Positions 11,601 to 24,700 of a stretch of DNA of 64,000 nucleotides are shown piece after piece (the first letter of the stretch is position 1; each line of letters begins with the position of its first letter). The stretch covers positions 2,108,001-2,172,000 of the forward strand of contig JAFEKR010000003.1 of NCBI GenBank assembly GCA_019022495.1. The letters run 5' to 3'. The stretch comes from Epichloe hybrida. Taxonomy: Eukaryota > Ascomycota > Sordariomycetes > Hypocreales > Clavicipitaceae. A program made the position numbers and the translations under genes. The notes under the pieces are model-generated. The model was not told the origin of the DNA, ran no database searches, and saw only the letters and a list, made by a program, of their open reading frames with translations.

Positions 11601-13610
11601 TATATATTTCTTTACCCCTTTTACTTTATAATTAAGTATAGACCTAGGAAAAGTAACCTAGTAAATACACTATTAAGATAGTCTAATTATAAAGGCAAAC
11701 CCTTAATAAATAGGTTACTTTTACTAGAGCTTTAAAAGAAAATAGTAATTACTAAAGAACTAGTAAAAGAAAAGATACTAATATATAAGAGAAAATATAG
11801 TAAGATACCTTTAGGGGAGGAAAATACCTTAGTCTTAATATATTAAAGAAAATATAGTAAGATACCTTTAGGGAAGGAAAATACCCTAGTCTTAGTAAAG
11901 AGGCTTAGTAAAATACCTTTAGGGGAGGAAAATACCCTAGCCACTATAGAGAGAGCTTTAGAGGCTAAAGTAGCCTAGTTAAGAGGCTAGTTAGCCACTA
12001 TAAATCTAGTAAAAGATTAGCTAAATAAGGGTAATTTCTAGGAGAAGGTAGTGTGTGTCTAAGACATTAGTGTAATATAAGAGATATAGGAGACTATTAA
12101 GCTACTAAATCCTTACTAATCTAGGCTAAATAAACTATTAGCGTAATTACTATAGAAGGCATAGGATTAAGATCTAGATCTATAGAGGTAAAATAGTAAG
12201 ATTAATAATTCCCTAGTAAGAGGCAAGGGAAAAGCTAGTCTATAGTTATATAGTATAAGGGGCCTCCTAATATACTAAGACTAGGTAGTTATTCCCTAGG
12301 AGCTTATCTTATAATAGGAGCTTCTATAGCTACACTATAATAATCCACTAGTAAGTTACTTTAGGACTAAACGCACTCTTAAGCTATTAAAGCATTACTT
12401 CTAGTAGCTAGGCATAAATAAGTTAGTATTTAACTATATTATAAGCTATAGGGTTTGCTAGCGGGTAGTGGCTAGAAGGTATTGCCTATATAAAAGCCTT
12501 AAATCCTTACTAATACTATAGTAACTATAAGTAAAAATCTTAATAGATTTTGTTATAGGATTGCTAGTTACCTAAGTAAGTAAATAAGAGACTAATGCAA
12601 TCCTAGTGATTATAGACTAATTTACTAAGTACTTTATCTTCTTACTTATAACTATAATAATTAATATAGCTAAACTAGTAAAGCTTTTCTATAAGGAGAT
12701 TAAACTAAGGTTTAGGGTACTAGAGAGTATTATATCTAATAGGGGATTAGTCTTTATAAGCTAATTCTAGTTAAACCTATGCTACCTATTATGCGTAAAG
12801 TAAAGGCTTTCTATAGCGTTTTACCCCTAAACTAATAGGTAAATAAAGAGAATAAACTAAGTGCTTAAGCATTACCTCTAATGCTTTATAGCTAATAACT
12901 AATAAATATAGCCTAAGCTACTCCTAATAGCCTAATTTACCTATAATAATATAGTAAATAGGACTATAAGCTACTCTTTTAATTACTCCCTTATAGGCTA
13001 TTTACCTAAGTTTTACTTAGATCTTAGGGATAAGACTAAAGAAAGGGAGGTGCTAGAAGCTTATATATATATTATAAAGCTATATAAAGTTAGAGAGTAG
13101 CTAAAGTAAAACTAGGTAAAAGCTACTAAGACCTAAGTAAAGTACTATAACTAGTATTACTAGCTATTAACGCTAAAAAGAGATAACCTAGTACTACTAT
13201 TAGTAAAGAATATTAGGCTTAAGGATATAAAATAAAAGCTAACCCCTAGATTTATTAGACTATTTTAAGTACTTAATGCCATAGGAAAATAAGTATATAA
13301 ACTTATATTACCTAAAAAATATAGTTAGCTATATAATATATTCTATGTTAGCCTATTAGAGCTATAGAATTACTATAAAGACACTAGAGATAAGGAAATG
13401 CTAATACTAGACTTAGAGAATAAAGATAATAAGTATAAAGTTAAGGAGGTTAAGGACTATAGGAAGACCTAAGAAGGTAATAAATACCTAGTAAAATAAA
13501 AGGGCTAGCTAAGCGAATATAACTAATAGGTTATAGTAAAAGACATAGAAGGCGCTTAATGCGTAATTTAGGTATATTACTAAAATAAGTCTAGTAAGAA
13601 AAGTAGTAAG
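8700..13610 (+). pseudogene. Gypsy-B1 gag-pol remnant with chromodomain
   Basis: One long plus-strand coding remnant, readable if TAG is read as a former Gln or Trp codon. Gag lies about 8.7-9.7 kb. RT (about 10.35-11.0 kb) keeps TAFYTYYKHYKYLIIPFRLTN and VYLNNILIF, a damaged YLDD motif. RNase H is about 11.3-11.6 kb (YSIVN.KLLTIVK). Integrase is about 12.4-13.3 kb with LVIIDQFTKYF, SNRGLVFIS and FYPQTN, the usual D-D-E surroundings. A C-terminal chromodomain (about 13.45-13.58 kb) reads YLVK.KGQLSEYNQWV. An unusual tandem run reading KYSKIPLGEENTLVL appears about three times between RNase H and integrase (about 11.79-11.94 kb). Known role: LTR retrotransposition, with the chromodomain steering integration to heterochromatin. 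Non-functional here. Confidence 0.85.
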
Positions 13611-14904
13611 ATATAAGTAAGTTATAGGTAAAAAGATATAATATTCTTATAGAAAAGGCATAGCCTTATTAGCTACTATTACACTTTAAAATAAAAAACC
13701 TTAGATTACTTACTAAAAAACAAAAGAAAACATACTTATAGAGTAAGGAGAGTTAAGGAAAACCCCTCTATAGTAGCCCTTATATAGGAATATACTATAC
13801 CCTTATAAAGAAGGTATTTACTTACCTTCTTATTCTCCCTAATAAGGCCCCTTATTACCTAGAAAAAGCAATGCTTTACCACGCCCTAGGGTATAAAACC
13901 TAGGTTATAAGACTATAAACATAAAGTTACCTTTATCTTCTAGATATAGAAAAGTTTATAATAGTTTTACTATAAAAGGGTTAGTAAATTAGTAGTAAAA
14001 AGGAATAGAATACTTACTACTCCTAGGATAAGCGCTAGCTATATTATAATAGAAAGTTATTACTAAGATATAATATACTAATTATATAAAATTAATACCT
14101 CTTACCCTAAAATATAAGTAAAGCACTAGTGTATAGGTAAGGAAGAGATAAACCTAGTAAACCTTTATAGCCCCTATAAGGCTAAACATAATATAGTATG
14201 CTATATTATCGTGGTTAAAACCTAATATTAAGGCTAAGCAAGACCTAGTAATACTAAAGTAAGTTACCTTAGAGAATATAGAGTCCTTAGGGTCCTCCTT
14301 AATAGTACTACTAAGGGCATTTATAAGGGTTTATGCCTAGTCTAAAAGGACTAAAAGGTCTAGAAAGTTACCTTTTATAGTAGCTATTGCCTATATAAAG
14401 ATATTAGAAATAAGGGACTAAAAGACTAGTAAATAGTAGTATACTTATAGTATTATAGGTATTACTATGTTTATAACACTAAATATAGCGTTTAGAACGC
14501 TTTACTATTATAATAGTAATAGTAAATAATTTAATAGGGAATTAATAGTTAATCTTAGGTAGTTTAGGCTTAGATAGAGGGTTTTTCTTAAAGTTTACGC
14601 ACCTAGTACGCAAATAGTGTATATAGGAATATTCCTTTAAGGGAATATATTTAGCTTCTATAATAAAAATATAGCAATAAGTAAGGGTAAAGTAAAGGTA
14701 TCTAAAGGCATAATAATAATTTATAGAAAACTTATCTAGTGTTATAGAAAAGAAAAGTATATAATATAATAGGGAGTTACTAGTGAATTTATACTTAAGC
14801 GCTGCTTATTATTTATTATTATTTTAATATAGTAGCTAGGTGGTAAATAGCTATGTAATAGCTAGCGAGCTATTTAGAAGCCTAGCTATAAGTAAGGGGG
14901 TAAT

Positions 14905-15106
14905 TATAAGGCCTTACTTATAATAATACCTATAATTACTAGTGCACCCCGCAGGCAGGCTATGTCCTAGGGCTAGGTCCATATAACACTAGCAAGCCGC
15001 TAGCTATAAGCCAGTGACTCACACGCATAACACACTTAGACCTAGCAAGCTTCAGTTAATATACCAGAGCCCCTATACCTCTTGCCTAGCTACCATTGTT
15101 CTCACA
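14905..15106 (+). repeat. Gypsy-B1 3' LTR
   Basis: 202 bp, TATAAGGCC ... CTCACA. Followed by CTAAG, the right target duplication. The same segment TTACTAGTGCACCCCGCAGG as the 5' LTR, with transition differences. Confidence 0.88.
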
Positions 15107-15111
15107 CTAAG

Positions 15112-18100
15112 TAAATAAGGGTAATACTATAGGTAAAGATACACTATATACTAATAAAACTATGCTTATAATAAGACCCTTTACCCCTTATAGTGAAGCT
15201 ATAGTAATACTAGAGTAAATTACTTAGCTAGAAAAACTCTAAAGATTATAAGAATAAGAATAAGAGCTTATTAACCTTATTAGAGGTAACTTAAGGGAAG
15301 TATAAGGGAAAAGCAAGTAAAAAGCTAGCCTCTCCTTAAGTAATAGTAGCTAAGAGGTTAGAGTTAAGAACATTACTAAGCTTTAATACCTTATAAACCC
15401 CTAGAGGTATAAGATATAGATAAATAACCTAAACTATGCCTTTAATAGGGCAAAGAAGAAATACTAATATAATTACTAAAAGATTCTCTTTACACTTAAC
15501 TATATATACACTAACTATAGGGTAAGATAGGATAAATCCCTTAACGAATAATAGGCTAATAGCTAGGATAATCTTAAGGATAATTAGGATAAGTTCTAGA
15601 CCTAGATACTTATATTACTTAGGGACTTTGCAAACTATAATGCCTAAATAGCTATATAGCTTAAGAACGCGAAGTAATATAAGGGCTAGAGTCCTATTAA
15701 ATTTAGTATTTTCCTAGATTTACTAGAGATATACCTAGAAAGAGCCCTAGAAAAGTCCTATGCCCTTATATTCTTTATAAAGTTACTCCCTAAGCTATAG
15801 GACTCTATTAACCTATATACCTCTATTACTAGGAAAACATAAGAGAAAGTTATATAACTTACCTAGTGATTTTAGGAGGCTATACTAAAGAGTAAGTAAA
15901 AGCCTAAATATTTAGGAGATAAGGGATTATATAAGAATCCCTAATATTATAGAAATAACTTACCCTAAGGTTATAGGCTATATAGAGATTAAAGGAATAA
16001 AGACTAGGAAAAGGGCCTAGCTATATACCTAAATAATAGCGAAGTTAGGGATAAGAGATAATATTATAACTATAATAGCTTAGATTACCTTATAAATAAA
16101 TATAATAAGCTAAGGAAAGATCCCTAAGATAAATAGGGAAACTTCTTAAGGCAAAAGTAAAGGCCTTTACCTTTGCCTTAAATACTAAGGTACTAATTAG
16201 GTATTGATTTTATATACTAGTTACTATTTATAGGCATAAAGACATTAAAATAGTAGCAAATCTAGATAGCTATACTAAGCTTAATATTATTAGCGTTAAA
16301 TTTATAAGAAACTATAAGCTTAATTAGGCTAAGGCTATAGCACTTATTCTCTAGGTAGTAAGAGCCCTTATAGTCCTTTAATATAGTGTCTATAAGGTAC
16401 TTATTACTATTAAAGACTTAAGAGAGAAAGAAAAGAACCTTAAGCTACTATATATAGCTATAAATAAAGACCTAAGAGTAAGGGGAAGCCTTATCTTAAT
16501 TAAGATATATATACTTACTAAAGAATATATATATCTTTATTTATACTCTTAAGAGTAATAGTTTAAGAAGAAAAAAATAGCCTTTTTACTTATAACTCCT
16601 TATAAGTTTATAAAGGTAATATGTAATAAGGCTATTATATATGCTATTATAGGAGTTATAGAAGATAAGTTTATTACCCTTAAAGATAATAAGGAGGTAA
16701 AAGTATATAAAACTATTAAAGATATCCCTAAGGAACTATATAAGTTTAAAGATATATTTATAGTAAATAAGGTAAGTAGTTTACTATTAAGAAAGAAAAC
16801 TAATTATATAATTAACCTAATACCTAAGGCTACGCCCCTATATAGACTAATTTACTCTCTCTCCTAAAGTAAGTTAAAGGAGCTTTATAAATATATTAAT
16901 AAAAACCTATAAAAAGGCTAGATAAGACTCTCTAAGAGCCTTATAGGTATACCTATCCTATTTATACTAAAGAAGGATAAAATACTTTAACTATATATAA
17001 ACTATTAGGGACTTAATAGAGTAATATAAAAGAATTACTACGCTCTCCCCTTAATTTTAGAGATCCTAGACTAGTACTAAGGAGCCTATTACTTCTTAAA
17101 GATTAATATTAAGGATGCTTACTATTAAATTTATATTAAAGAGAGTAATAACTAAAAGACCGCGTTTTATACCTATTATAAACACTATAAATATCTTATA
17201 ATACCCTTTAGGCTAACTAATATACTAGTTACTTTTTAAAGCTATATTTATAAAGCGCTTTATAGGCTAGTAAACACTATTTATATAGTGTATTTAGATA
17301 ATATCCTTATTTTCTTAAAAATATAAGAGAAGTATACTATATATATTAAGGAAGTTTTAGAATATATAAGGTTAGTAAAGCTATATATAAAACCCTTAAA
17401 TTATTTATTTTACTAGGAATTAGTGAAATTCCTAGGGTTTATCCTATTAGTTAATAGTATTTTAATAGATATATATAAAGTAAATATAATCTAAGACTAG
17501 AAAGAGCTTATAAGCTTTAAAGATATATAGTCTTTCCTAGGATTCTATAACTTTTACTAAAGGTTTATTTACTAATACTCTAGGATTATAGTACCCTTAT
17601 ATATACTAATAAAAGGTAGTTAAAATAGTATTTAGACTAAGAAGTTTATATTTAGGGAAAGAGAATAGCTAGCGTTTAACTAGCTAAAGGATGCCTTTTA
17701 ATAGGCATCTCTTCTCTATTATTATAACCTAAGTTAGCTAGTGCGTATTAAGATAAATACTTTAGTCTTTATAATAGTAAGAATCTTATCTTAGTAAGAT
17801 AATAAGGGCTAATAATATCCTATAGTATTTTAGTTAAGGAAGTTTATAAATACTAAATATAATTATAGTATAGTAAATTAGAAGCTACTTACTATAGTAA
17901 AGTTATTTAAACACTAGTAACACTATATTAAAGGCATAGTAACCTTAGTAAAGGTCCTATTAGATTACTATAACTTATAGACTTTTATAAAATAGTAGAA
18001 GCTAAATAGAAAATAGACTAAATAGTGTATATTTCTTTGCCCCTTTTACTTTATAATTAGGTATAGACCTAGGAAGAGTAACCTAGTAAATACACTATTA

Positions 18101-21100
18101 AGATAGTCTAATTATAAAGGTAACCCTATAATAAATAGGTTACTTTTACTAAAGCTTTAAAAGAAAATAGTAGCTACTAAAGAACTAGTAAAAGAAAAGA
18201 TACTAATATATAAGAGAAAATATAGTAAGATACCTTTAGGGGAGGAAAATACCCTAGTCTTAATATATTAAAGAAAACATAGTAAGATACCTTTAGGGAA
18301 GGAAAATACCCTAGTCTTAGTAAAGAGGCTTAGTAAGATACCTTTAGGGGAGGAAAATGCCCTAGTTACTATAGAGAGAGCTCTAGAGGCTAGAGTAGCT
18401 TAGTTAAGAGGCTAGTTAGCTACTATAAATCTAGTAAAAGATTAGCTAAATAAGGGTAATTTCTAGGAGAAGGTAGTATATATCTAAGATATTAGCATAG
18501 TATAAGAGATATAGGAGACTATTAAGCTACTAAATCCTTACTAATCTAGGCTAAATAAACTATTAGCGTAATTACTATAGAAGGCATAGGATTAAGATCT
18601 AGATTTATAAAGGTAAAATAGTAAGATTAATAATTCCCTAGTAAGAGGTAAGGGAAAAGCTAGTCTATAGTTACGTAGTATAAGGGGCCTTCTAATATAC
18701 TAAGACTAAGTAGTTATTCCCTAGGAGCTTATCTTATAATAGAAGCTTTTATAGCTACACTATAATAATTTACTAGTAGGTTACTTTAGGACTAAACACA
18801 CTCTTAAGCTATTAAAGCGTTACTTCTAGTAGCTAGGTATAAGAGAGTTAGTATTTAACTATATTATAAGCTATAGGGTTTGCTAGCAAGTGGTAGCTAG
18901 AAGGCATTACCTATATAAAAGCCTTAAATCCTTACTAATACTATAGTAACTATAAGTAAAAATCTTAATTGATTTTATTATAGGATTACTAGTTACCTAA
19001 GTAAGTAAATAAGAGACTAATGTAATCCTAGTAATTATAGACTAATTTACTAAGTACTTTATTTTCTTACCTATAACTATAATAATTAATATAGCTAAAC
19101 TAGTAAAGCTTTTCTATAAGGAGATTAAACTATAGTTTAGGGCACTAGAGGGCATTATATCTAATAGGGGATTAGTCTTTATAAGCTAATTTTAGTTAGA
19201 CTTATACTACCTATTATATATAAAGTAAAGGCTTTCTATAGTGTTTTACCCCTAAACTAATAGGTAAATAAAGAGAATAAACTAAGTGCTTAAGTATTAC
19301 CTCTAATGCTTTATAGCTAATAACTAATAAATATAGCCTAAGCTACTCCTAATAGCCTAATTTACCTATAATAATATAGTAAATAAGACTATAGGCTACT
19401 CTCCTAATTACTCCCTTATAGGCTATTTACCTAAGTTTTACCTAGCTCTTAGGGATAAGACTAAAGAAAGGGAGGTACTAAAAGCCTATATATATATTAT
19501 AAAGCTATATAAAGTTAAAGAGTAATTAAAGTAAAACTAAGTAAAAGCTACTAAGACCTAAGTAAAGTACTATAACTAGTATTACTAGCTACTAATGCTA
19601 AAAAGAGGTAACCTAGTACTATTATTAGTAAAGAATATTAGGCTTAAGGATATAAAATAAAAGCTAACCCCTAGATTTATTAGACTATTTTAGGTACTTA
19701 ATACTATAGGAAAATAAGCATATAGACTTATATTACCTAAAAAATACAGTTAGCTATATAACATATTTTATATTAGCCTATTAGAGCTATAGAATTACTA
19801 TAAAAACGCTAGAGATAAGGAAATGCTAATACTAGACTTAGAGAATAAAGATAATAAGTATAAAGTTAAGGAGGTTAAGGACTAGAGTATTGTTTGTAGT
19901 GTAGTTAGTGTAGTTTTTAGGAAAAATTTGTATTTGTAGTGTAGTTTTTTTTTTCTTGTAGTTAGTGTAGTGTATTTTTTTTTTTTTATAGTGTAGTGTA
20001 GTGTAGTTTTTTTTTGCTTGTAGTGTAGTGTAGTTAGTGTAGTTACTAACTACACTAACTACAAAAACTACAAATGTAGTGTTAGTAAAAAAAAAGTAGG
20101 CTTTTTTATTATATAAGGTTATTATAAGGATTAAAAGAAGGCTAGTTATATAGAAGCTTTTATTATTACCTATTTTACCTAATTAGTTATATAATTTATA
20201 AAATTTACCTTTTTTTAAGGATTTTACTATAACTAGGGTAATTTATAATATTATAACTTTTTAATAATACTATTATACCTAATACTTTATTTTACTAATA
20301 TAAGTTAAAGAAAAACCTTCTTATTATTTTATTTACTATTACTATTAATTATTTTATATTTTAAAATATTATTATTATTATTTTAAATAAAAAATACCCT
20401 AAACTAATAGAATAAAATTAATTAAGAAATCTAGATAAATTACTAGAAGTTAATAAAATATATACTTAGTACTTAAATCTTATTCTTAATATAATAAGAA
20501 CTTAAAAAAAGCTTAAACTATTTATTTAAGATTTAAACTAATTAAATATTACTTTTAGCTTTATAATTCTAAAGCCTTAAGAAGTTATATATAGTAACTT
20601 TATATATCTTATTACTATAATATATAAATAAAGAATATAATAACTAATATTTATAATCTATTAATAGAGAATTAATAGTATTATTTTAATTACCCTATAT
20701 AGCTTAATTAAGCTATAAAAAATAAGTTTAACTTATTTTTTAAAATAAAACTAAGACTTACTTTTATATAATATACTATACTTATTATAAGAGCTTTAAT
20801 AACTTTAATAACCTTAATTACTATTATTACTTAATTACTATTATTACTTAATTACTATTATTACTTAATTACTATTATTACTTAATTACTATTATTACTA
20901 TTATTTTACTTTTATTATTATTTTAAAAAAATATAAAAGAGAAAACATTTTTATAATATTAATATTTTTAAAAACCTTAAAATACTAAGTTATTAAAAAC
21001 TATAGCTTTTACTATAGTAATTTACTTATAATTACTAGTATTTATATTTAAGTTATTTATTTATTATTTATTATTTATTAAACTTTAACACTAATAATAT

Positions 21101-22060
21101 TAGTAATCTTAGTAATCTTAGTAATCTTAGTAATACTAGTAATATTAGTAATATTAGTATTATAAGCTATTATAAGCTATTATAAGCTATAATAAGATAT
21201 AATAAGCTATTATAAGCTATAATAAGATATAATAAGCTACTTATATTAAGTTTACTAGTAGTTCTTTTTATAGTTTTTTTAAAATAAGTAATAATAATAA
21301 TTTATAGAAATATAAAATAATTTATAGAAATAGTAAATAATATAATAAGAAGGTTTTTCTTTAAGTTATATTAGGGAAATAAAGTATTAAGTTAAATAGT
21401 ATTATTAAAAAAGTATAATATTATATATAACCTTACTTAGTTATAGTAAAATTACTAAAATAATATAATATTATAAATTCTATAACTAATTAAATAAAAT
21501 AGGTAATAATAAAAGCTTTTATATAACTAGCATTCTTTTAATCCTTATAATACTAATAACTAATAAAAAGTCTAATACTACATTTGTAGTGTTTGTAGTT
21601 AGTGTAGTTTAGGAAAAAAAATTTGTAGTGTAATGTATTGTAGTTTTTTTTTCCTTGTAGTTAGTGTAGTTTGTAGTGTAGTGTAGTTTGTAGTGTAGTT
21701 ACTACACTACACTACAAATACTACACTACACTACACGTTTTAGTGCAATACTCTGTTAAGGACTATAGAAAGACCTAAGAAAGTAATAAATACCTAGTGA
21801 AATAAAAGGGTTAGCTAAGTAAATATAACTAATAGGTTCTAGTAGAAGATATAGAAGGCGCTTAACGCGTAATTTAGGCATTTTACTAAAATAAGTCTAG
21901 TAAGAAAAGTGGTAACATAAGACTTAAGCACTAACAAAGAAACACAAATATGCTACAGAAAAGACCTAACCTTACTAGTTACTAAGGTCTAGTAATAAAG
22001 ATAGTAACATAGGATTAAGGCACTAACAAAGGAACATAAACACGCCGCGGAAAAGGCCTA
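15112..22060 (+). pseudogene. Gypsy-B2 gag-pol remnant, split by a hAT element
   Basis: Homologous to the B1 coding remnant throughout: gag from about 15.12 kb, RT about 16.8-17.5 kb, RNase H about 17.7-18.1 kb, integrase about 18.9-19.8 kb. The reading is interrupted at 19882 by the hAT derivative 19883-21755 and resumes at 21764 with the chromodomain (EYN.WVL.EDIEGA). B1 and B2 differ mainly by C/T and G/A transitions. Their 3' regions (about 22.06-23.3 kb in B2, 13.7-14.9 kb in B1) show no coding frame. Confidence 0.82.
19883..21755 (-). mobile_element. Non-autonomous hAT element, 1873 bp
   Basis: The ends are TAGAGTATTG (19883-19892, a RIP form of CAGAGTATTG) and CAATACTCTG (21746-21755). 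Exact 8-bp TSD TTAAGGAC at 19875-19882 and 21756-21763. Subterminal arrays consist of the pentanucleotide GTAGT/ACTAC (TGTAG phase). Its right part (about 20.93-21.25 kb) matches, in reverse complement, the left part (about 330-720) of the 5.8-kb hAT element, including the 10-bp minisatellite, so it lies in opposite orientation. No transposase motif is visible: an internally deleted derivative. It interrupts the Gypsy-B2 pol between integrase and chromodomain. Confidence 0.9.
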
Positions 22061-23309
22061 ACCTTGCTAGTCACTATAAAAACTATTACCTAAAGGCCTA
22101 GGTTATGCTACTAAAGAACAAAGGAAAACACACCTAGAGCGTAGGTAAAATAATAGGAAAACTCTCTATTATAGCCCCTATATAGGAGACTATATTCTAG
22201 CTATTAAAGCTATACTTTGCCTAGTTCTTATTGCCCTAAATTACCTTCTCTATAGCGTAGTAAAAGCAGTAAACTACTATAACCTAGGCTATGTACCTAG
22301 GGTTAGAGGGCTAGAGCTAAAGGACTATTCTTACCTCCTAGATAAATATAGTATTCTTAGGGTTCTCCTATAGAAAAGTTAGTAAAGAATAAGCAAAAGA
22401 GTAAGAGAAAGCTATATATAAACTAGAAAAGGAGGAAAGGGAGCTATAGTTACTAAGGAAACTTATAGCTACTACTATAAAACTAGATAGTTCTAGTATA
22501 AGATAGAGGTAGCTTATATAGAAAGGTTAGCAAGAAATAGGTAGAAAATAAGTAACTTAACGCACTTAATATGCCTTTATAGCACTAGTTAGCCTAAAGG
22601 CAATATAGTGTGCGGTATTAGTATAGTTAAAACCTATTACTAAATTTAAGATATATATAGTAAAGCTATAGTAAGTTATATCTAAAAACATAGGGATACC
22701 CTCCTTATTCTTAGTAGTAATAGTAGTGTTTATAAGGGCCTAAACCTATTTATAAATAACTAAAAAGTCCTAGAAATCACTAGCTAAAGTTAGCATAGCC
22801 TAGTATAGAAAAGTTAGTAATTTATAGCTATAGGATAATAAAATACTAAGTAACTTACTGTCTTATATATATTGCTATGTTTATTACACTAAATATAATG
22901 TTTAAATTATTTTCCTCTAGCTACTACGCTAACTAAAGAATAGGGAAAACTATATATAATTACTAGTAAAAGGATCTTAATTAGTAAGTGCTTCTTAAAG
23001 TCTAAGTACCTAGTCTAAAGATAGTGTATATATAAGTAAATATAGAAGTAAATTATATCTAGCTTTATAGTAAAAGGATGTAAATTAAGAGTTAAAGAGT
23101 TAAGGTAAATAAAGTGTAATTAAGGTTAATTAAGAATAACTATATTTACTAGAGGAAAAAGTTTATAATATAATAGGGAGTTATAGATAAATTTATATAT
23201 AAGCATTACTATTATTTATTATTATTTTAATTTAGCTAACACTTAGCAAATAGCTGCGGGATACCTAGTAAAAGCTATTTAGGAGCCTAGCTATAAGTAA
23301 GGGGGTAAT

Positions 23310-23507
23310 TATAAGGCCTTACTTATAATAATAGGTGCACTTACGCACCCCATAGGCTAGCAAGGCCCTAGGGCTAGGTCTACGTGACACTAGCAAGTTG
23401 CTAGCTATAAGGCAGTGACTCGCACACATAACACATTTAGACCTAGCAAGCTTTAGTCAATATACCAGAGCCCCTATACCTCTTGCCTAGCTACCATTGT
23501 TCTCACA
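23310..23507 (+). repeat. Gypsy-B2 3' LTR
   Basis: 198 bp, starts TATAAGGCC (a RIP form of TGTGAGGCC) and ends CTCACA. The CTAGG that follows is the right copy of the target duplication. Mutations here cluster in the 5' half, while those of the partner LTR cluster in the 3' half. Confidence 0.88.
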
Positions 23508-23512
23508 CTAGG

Positions 23513-24700
23513 ACAGGATATTATAAGATATTACTAGGTTTATTTATAACTATTACTACTATAGTAGTTATAAGAGCTATTAATAGCGCTAGGGCTTACT
23601 AAAGCCTTTACCTATCCCTAACTAGTTTTAGTTATAAATCTTTATTAACTTTATAATAAACTTACTAGCACTATTCCTAGAAAAGCTATAATACCTAATA
23701 GTTATTATAGATTAACTCTCTAAATTTATTTAGCTTAAGGCTATAACTTCTATAGGAGCTAAGAAATATATAGAGAGGTTTAAAATAGTTTAGTAGTAGT
23801 TTAAGGGGTTTCCTTAATTAATTATTATAGATTATAGTTTAGATTAGTTAGGAAAGTTTTAGATAATATTATGCTCCCTAGTTAGGATTAATTAGTTACT
23901 TTCTATATTATATTACTTATAAACTAATAGTAGTATAAAGTAAGTAAACTAAGAGGTATAGGTAATACTATATATTATAGTCTTCTTCTTATAGTTTAAC
24001 TAGCTAGAATATCTAGCTACTTACTAGCTTATAATTAATAATAGGCTATCTTTTATAATAGGAGTTAGCTTAAATAAGCTACTATATAGCTATAACCTAG
24101 AGCTAGTCTAGGTATTACTAGATATATTTGCTTTTATAATAACACTAAAGAGGTAAGTAATGTAATTTCTTAAGCACCTCTAGGAGAGTACTTATCTAGT
24201 ATAAGCTATAATAGCCTATATATAATAAAGGTAGTAAGACACTATATTCGCTTTATATTAGCTAGTAAAATAGTTTTAGGTTAAAGATAAGGTATAGCTT
24301 TTACTTAAAAATATTAAAACTAACTACCTCTTATAGAAACTTAATTAAGTAGTAGTAAAGTATATAGTTATAAAAGTCCTAATATTACTTATAGTATAGC
24401 TTAATATCCTAAGAGGTATTTACTTAGTATTTTACGTAAACCTTATTAAACACACTATAAAGGACCCTTTTCTTAGTTAGAAGCTCTAGGACTCCTATCT
24501 AGACTAGAATAAGTCCTTATAAAAGGTAATAATAAACTTATTAAGGAATATTAAGTTAAGCAAATCCTAGTGGCTTAGAATGCCCTAGGCTAGGGTAAAA
24601 GATATAATATACTTATTAAGTAAGTAAGTTATATATAGCCTATATAGGAACTATTAGAGAATATAGTATAAATATAGGCCCTTAATAAGTTTAAGGTAAA
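23513..24700 (+). pseudogene. Gypsy-A integrase remnant
   Basis: Continuation of the pol that breaks at 8054. It starts after the right CTAGG and reads QDIIRYY..., then a classical integrase core: FI.NLLALFLEKL..., LSKFI.LKAITSIGAKKYIERF, IIIDYSLD.LGKF, and INNRLSFIIGVSLNKLLY. The join 8054/23513 restores the H2C2-to-core spacing, confirming the nested reading. Stops are mostly TAG in Gln/Trp positions. The far 3' end of the coding part is uncertain, about 24.6-24.8 kb. Confidence 0.82.

Larger units (their letters stand above)
8369..15106 (+). mobile_element. Gypsy-B1 chromovirus, complete, RIP-degraded
   Basis: A 6738-bp LTR retrotransposon with 202-bp LTRs (8369-8570, 14905-15106) and an exact 5-bp TSD CTAAG (8364-8368, 15107-15111). 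It sits 116 bp into the internal region of its relative B2. The proof is that sequence after 15111 (GTAAATAAGGGTAATACTAT) matches what follows CTAAG inside B1 itself at about 8683. Internal order: gag, protease, RT, RNase H, integrase, chromodomain, then about 1.3 kb with no legible frame before the 3' LTR. Confidence 0.92.
8055..23507 (+). mobile_element. Gypsy-B2 chromovirus, with two nested insertions
   Basis: LTR retrotransposon delimited by LTRs 8055-8252 and 23310-23507 (198 bp each) and an exact 5-bp TSD CTAGG (8050-8054 and 23508-23512). The LTR ends are the inverted pair TGTGAG ... CTCACA or their RIP forms. Its internal part is split: 8253-8368, then the inserted sister element B1 (8369-15106), then 15107-23309, which itself contains a hAT element (19883-21755). 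Removing both insertions and their duplicated targets leaves about 6.8 kb, close to the 6.7 kb of B1. The element is inserted in the integrase of Gypsy-A. Confidence 0.9.
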
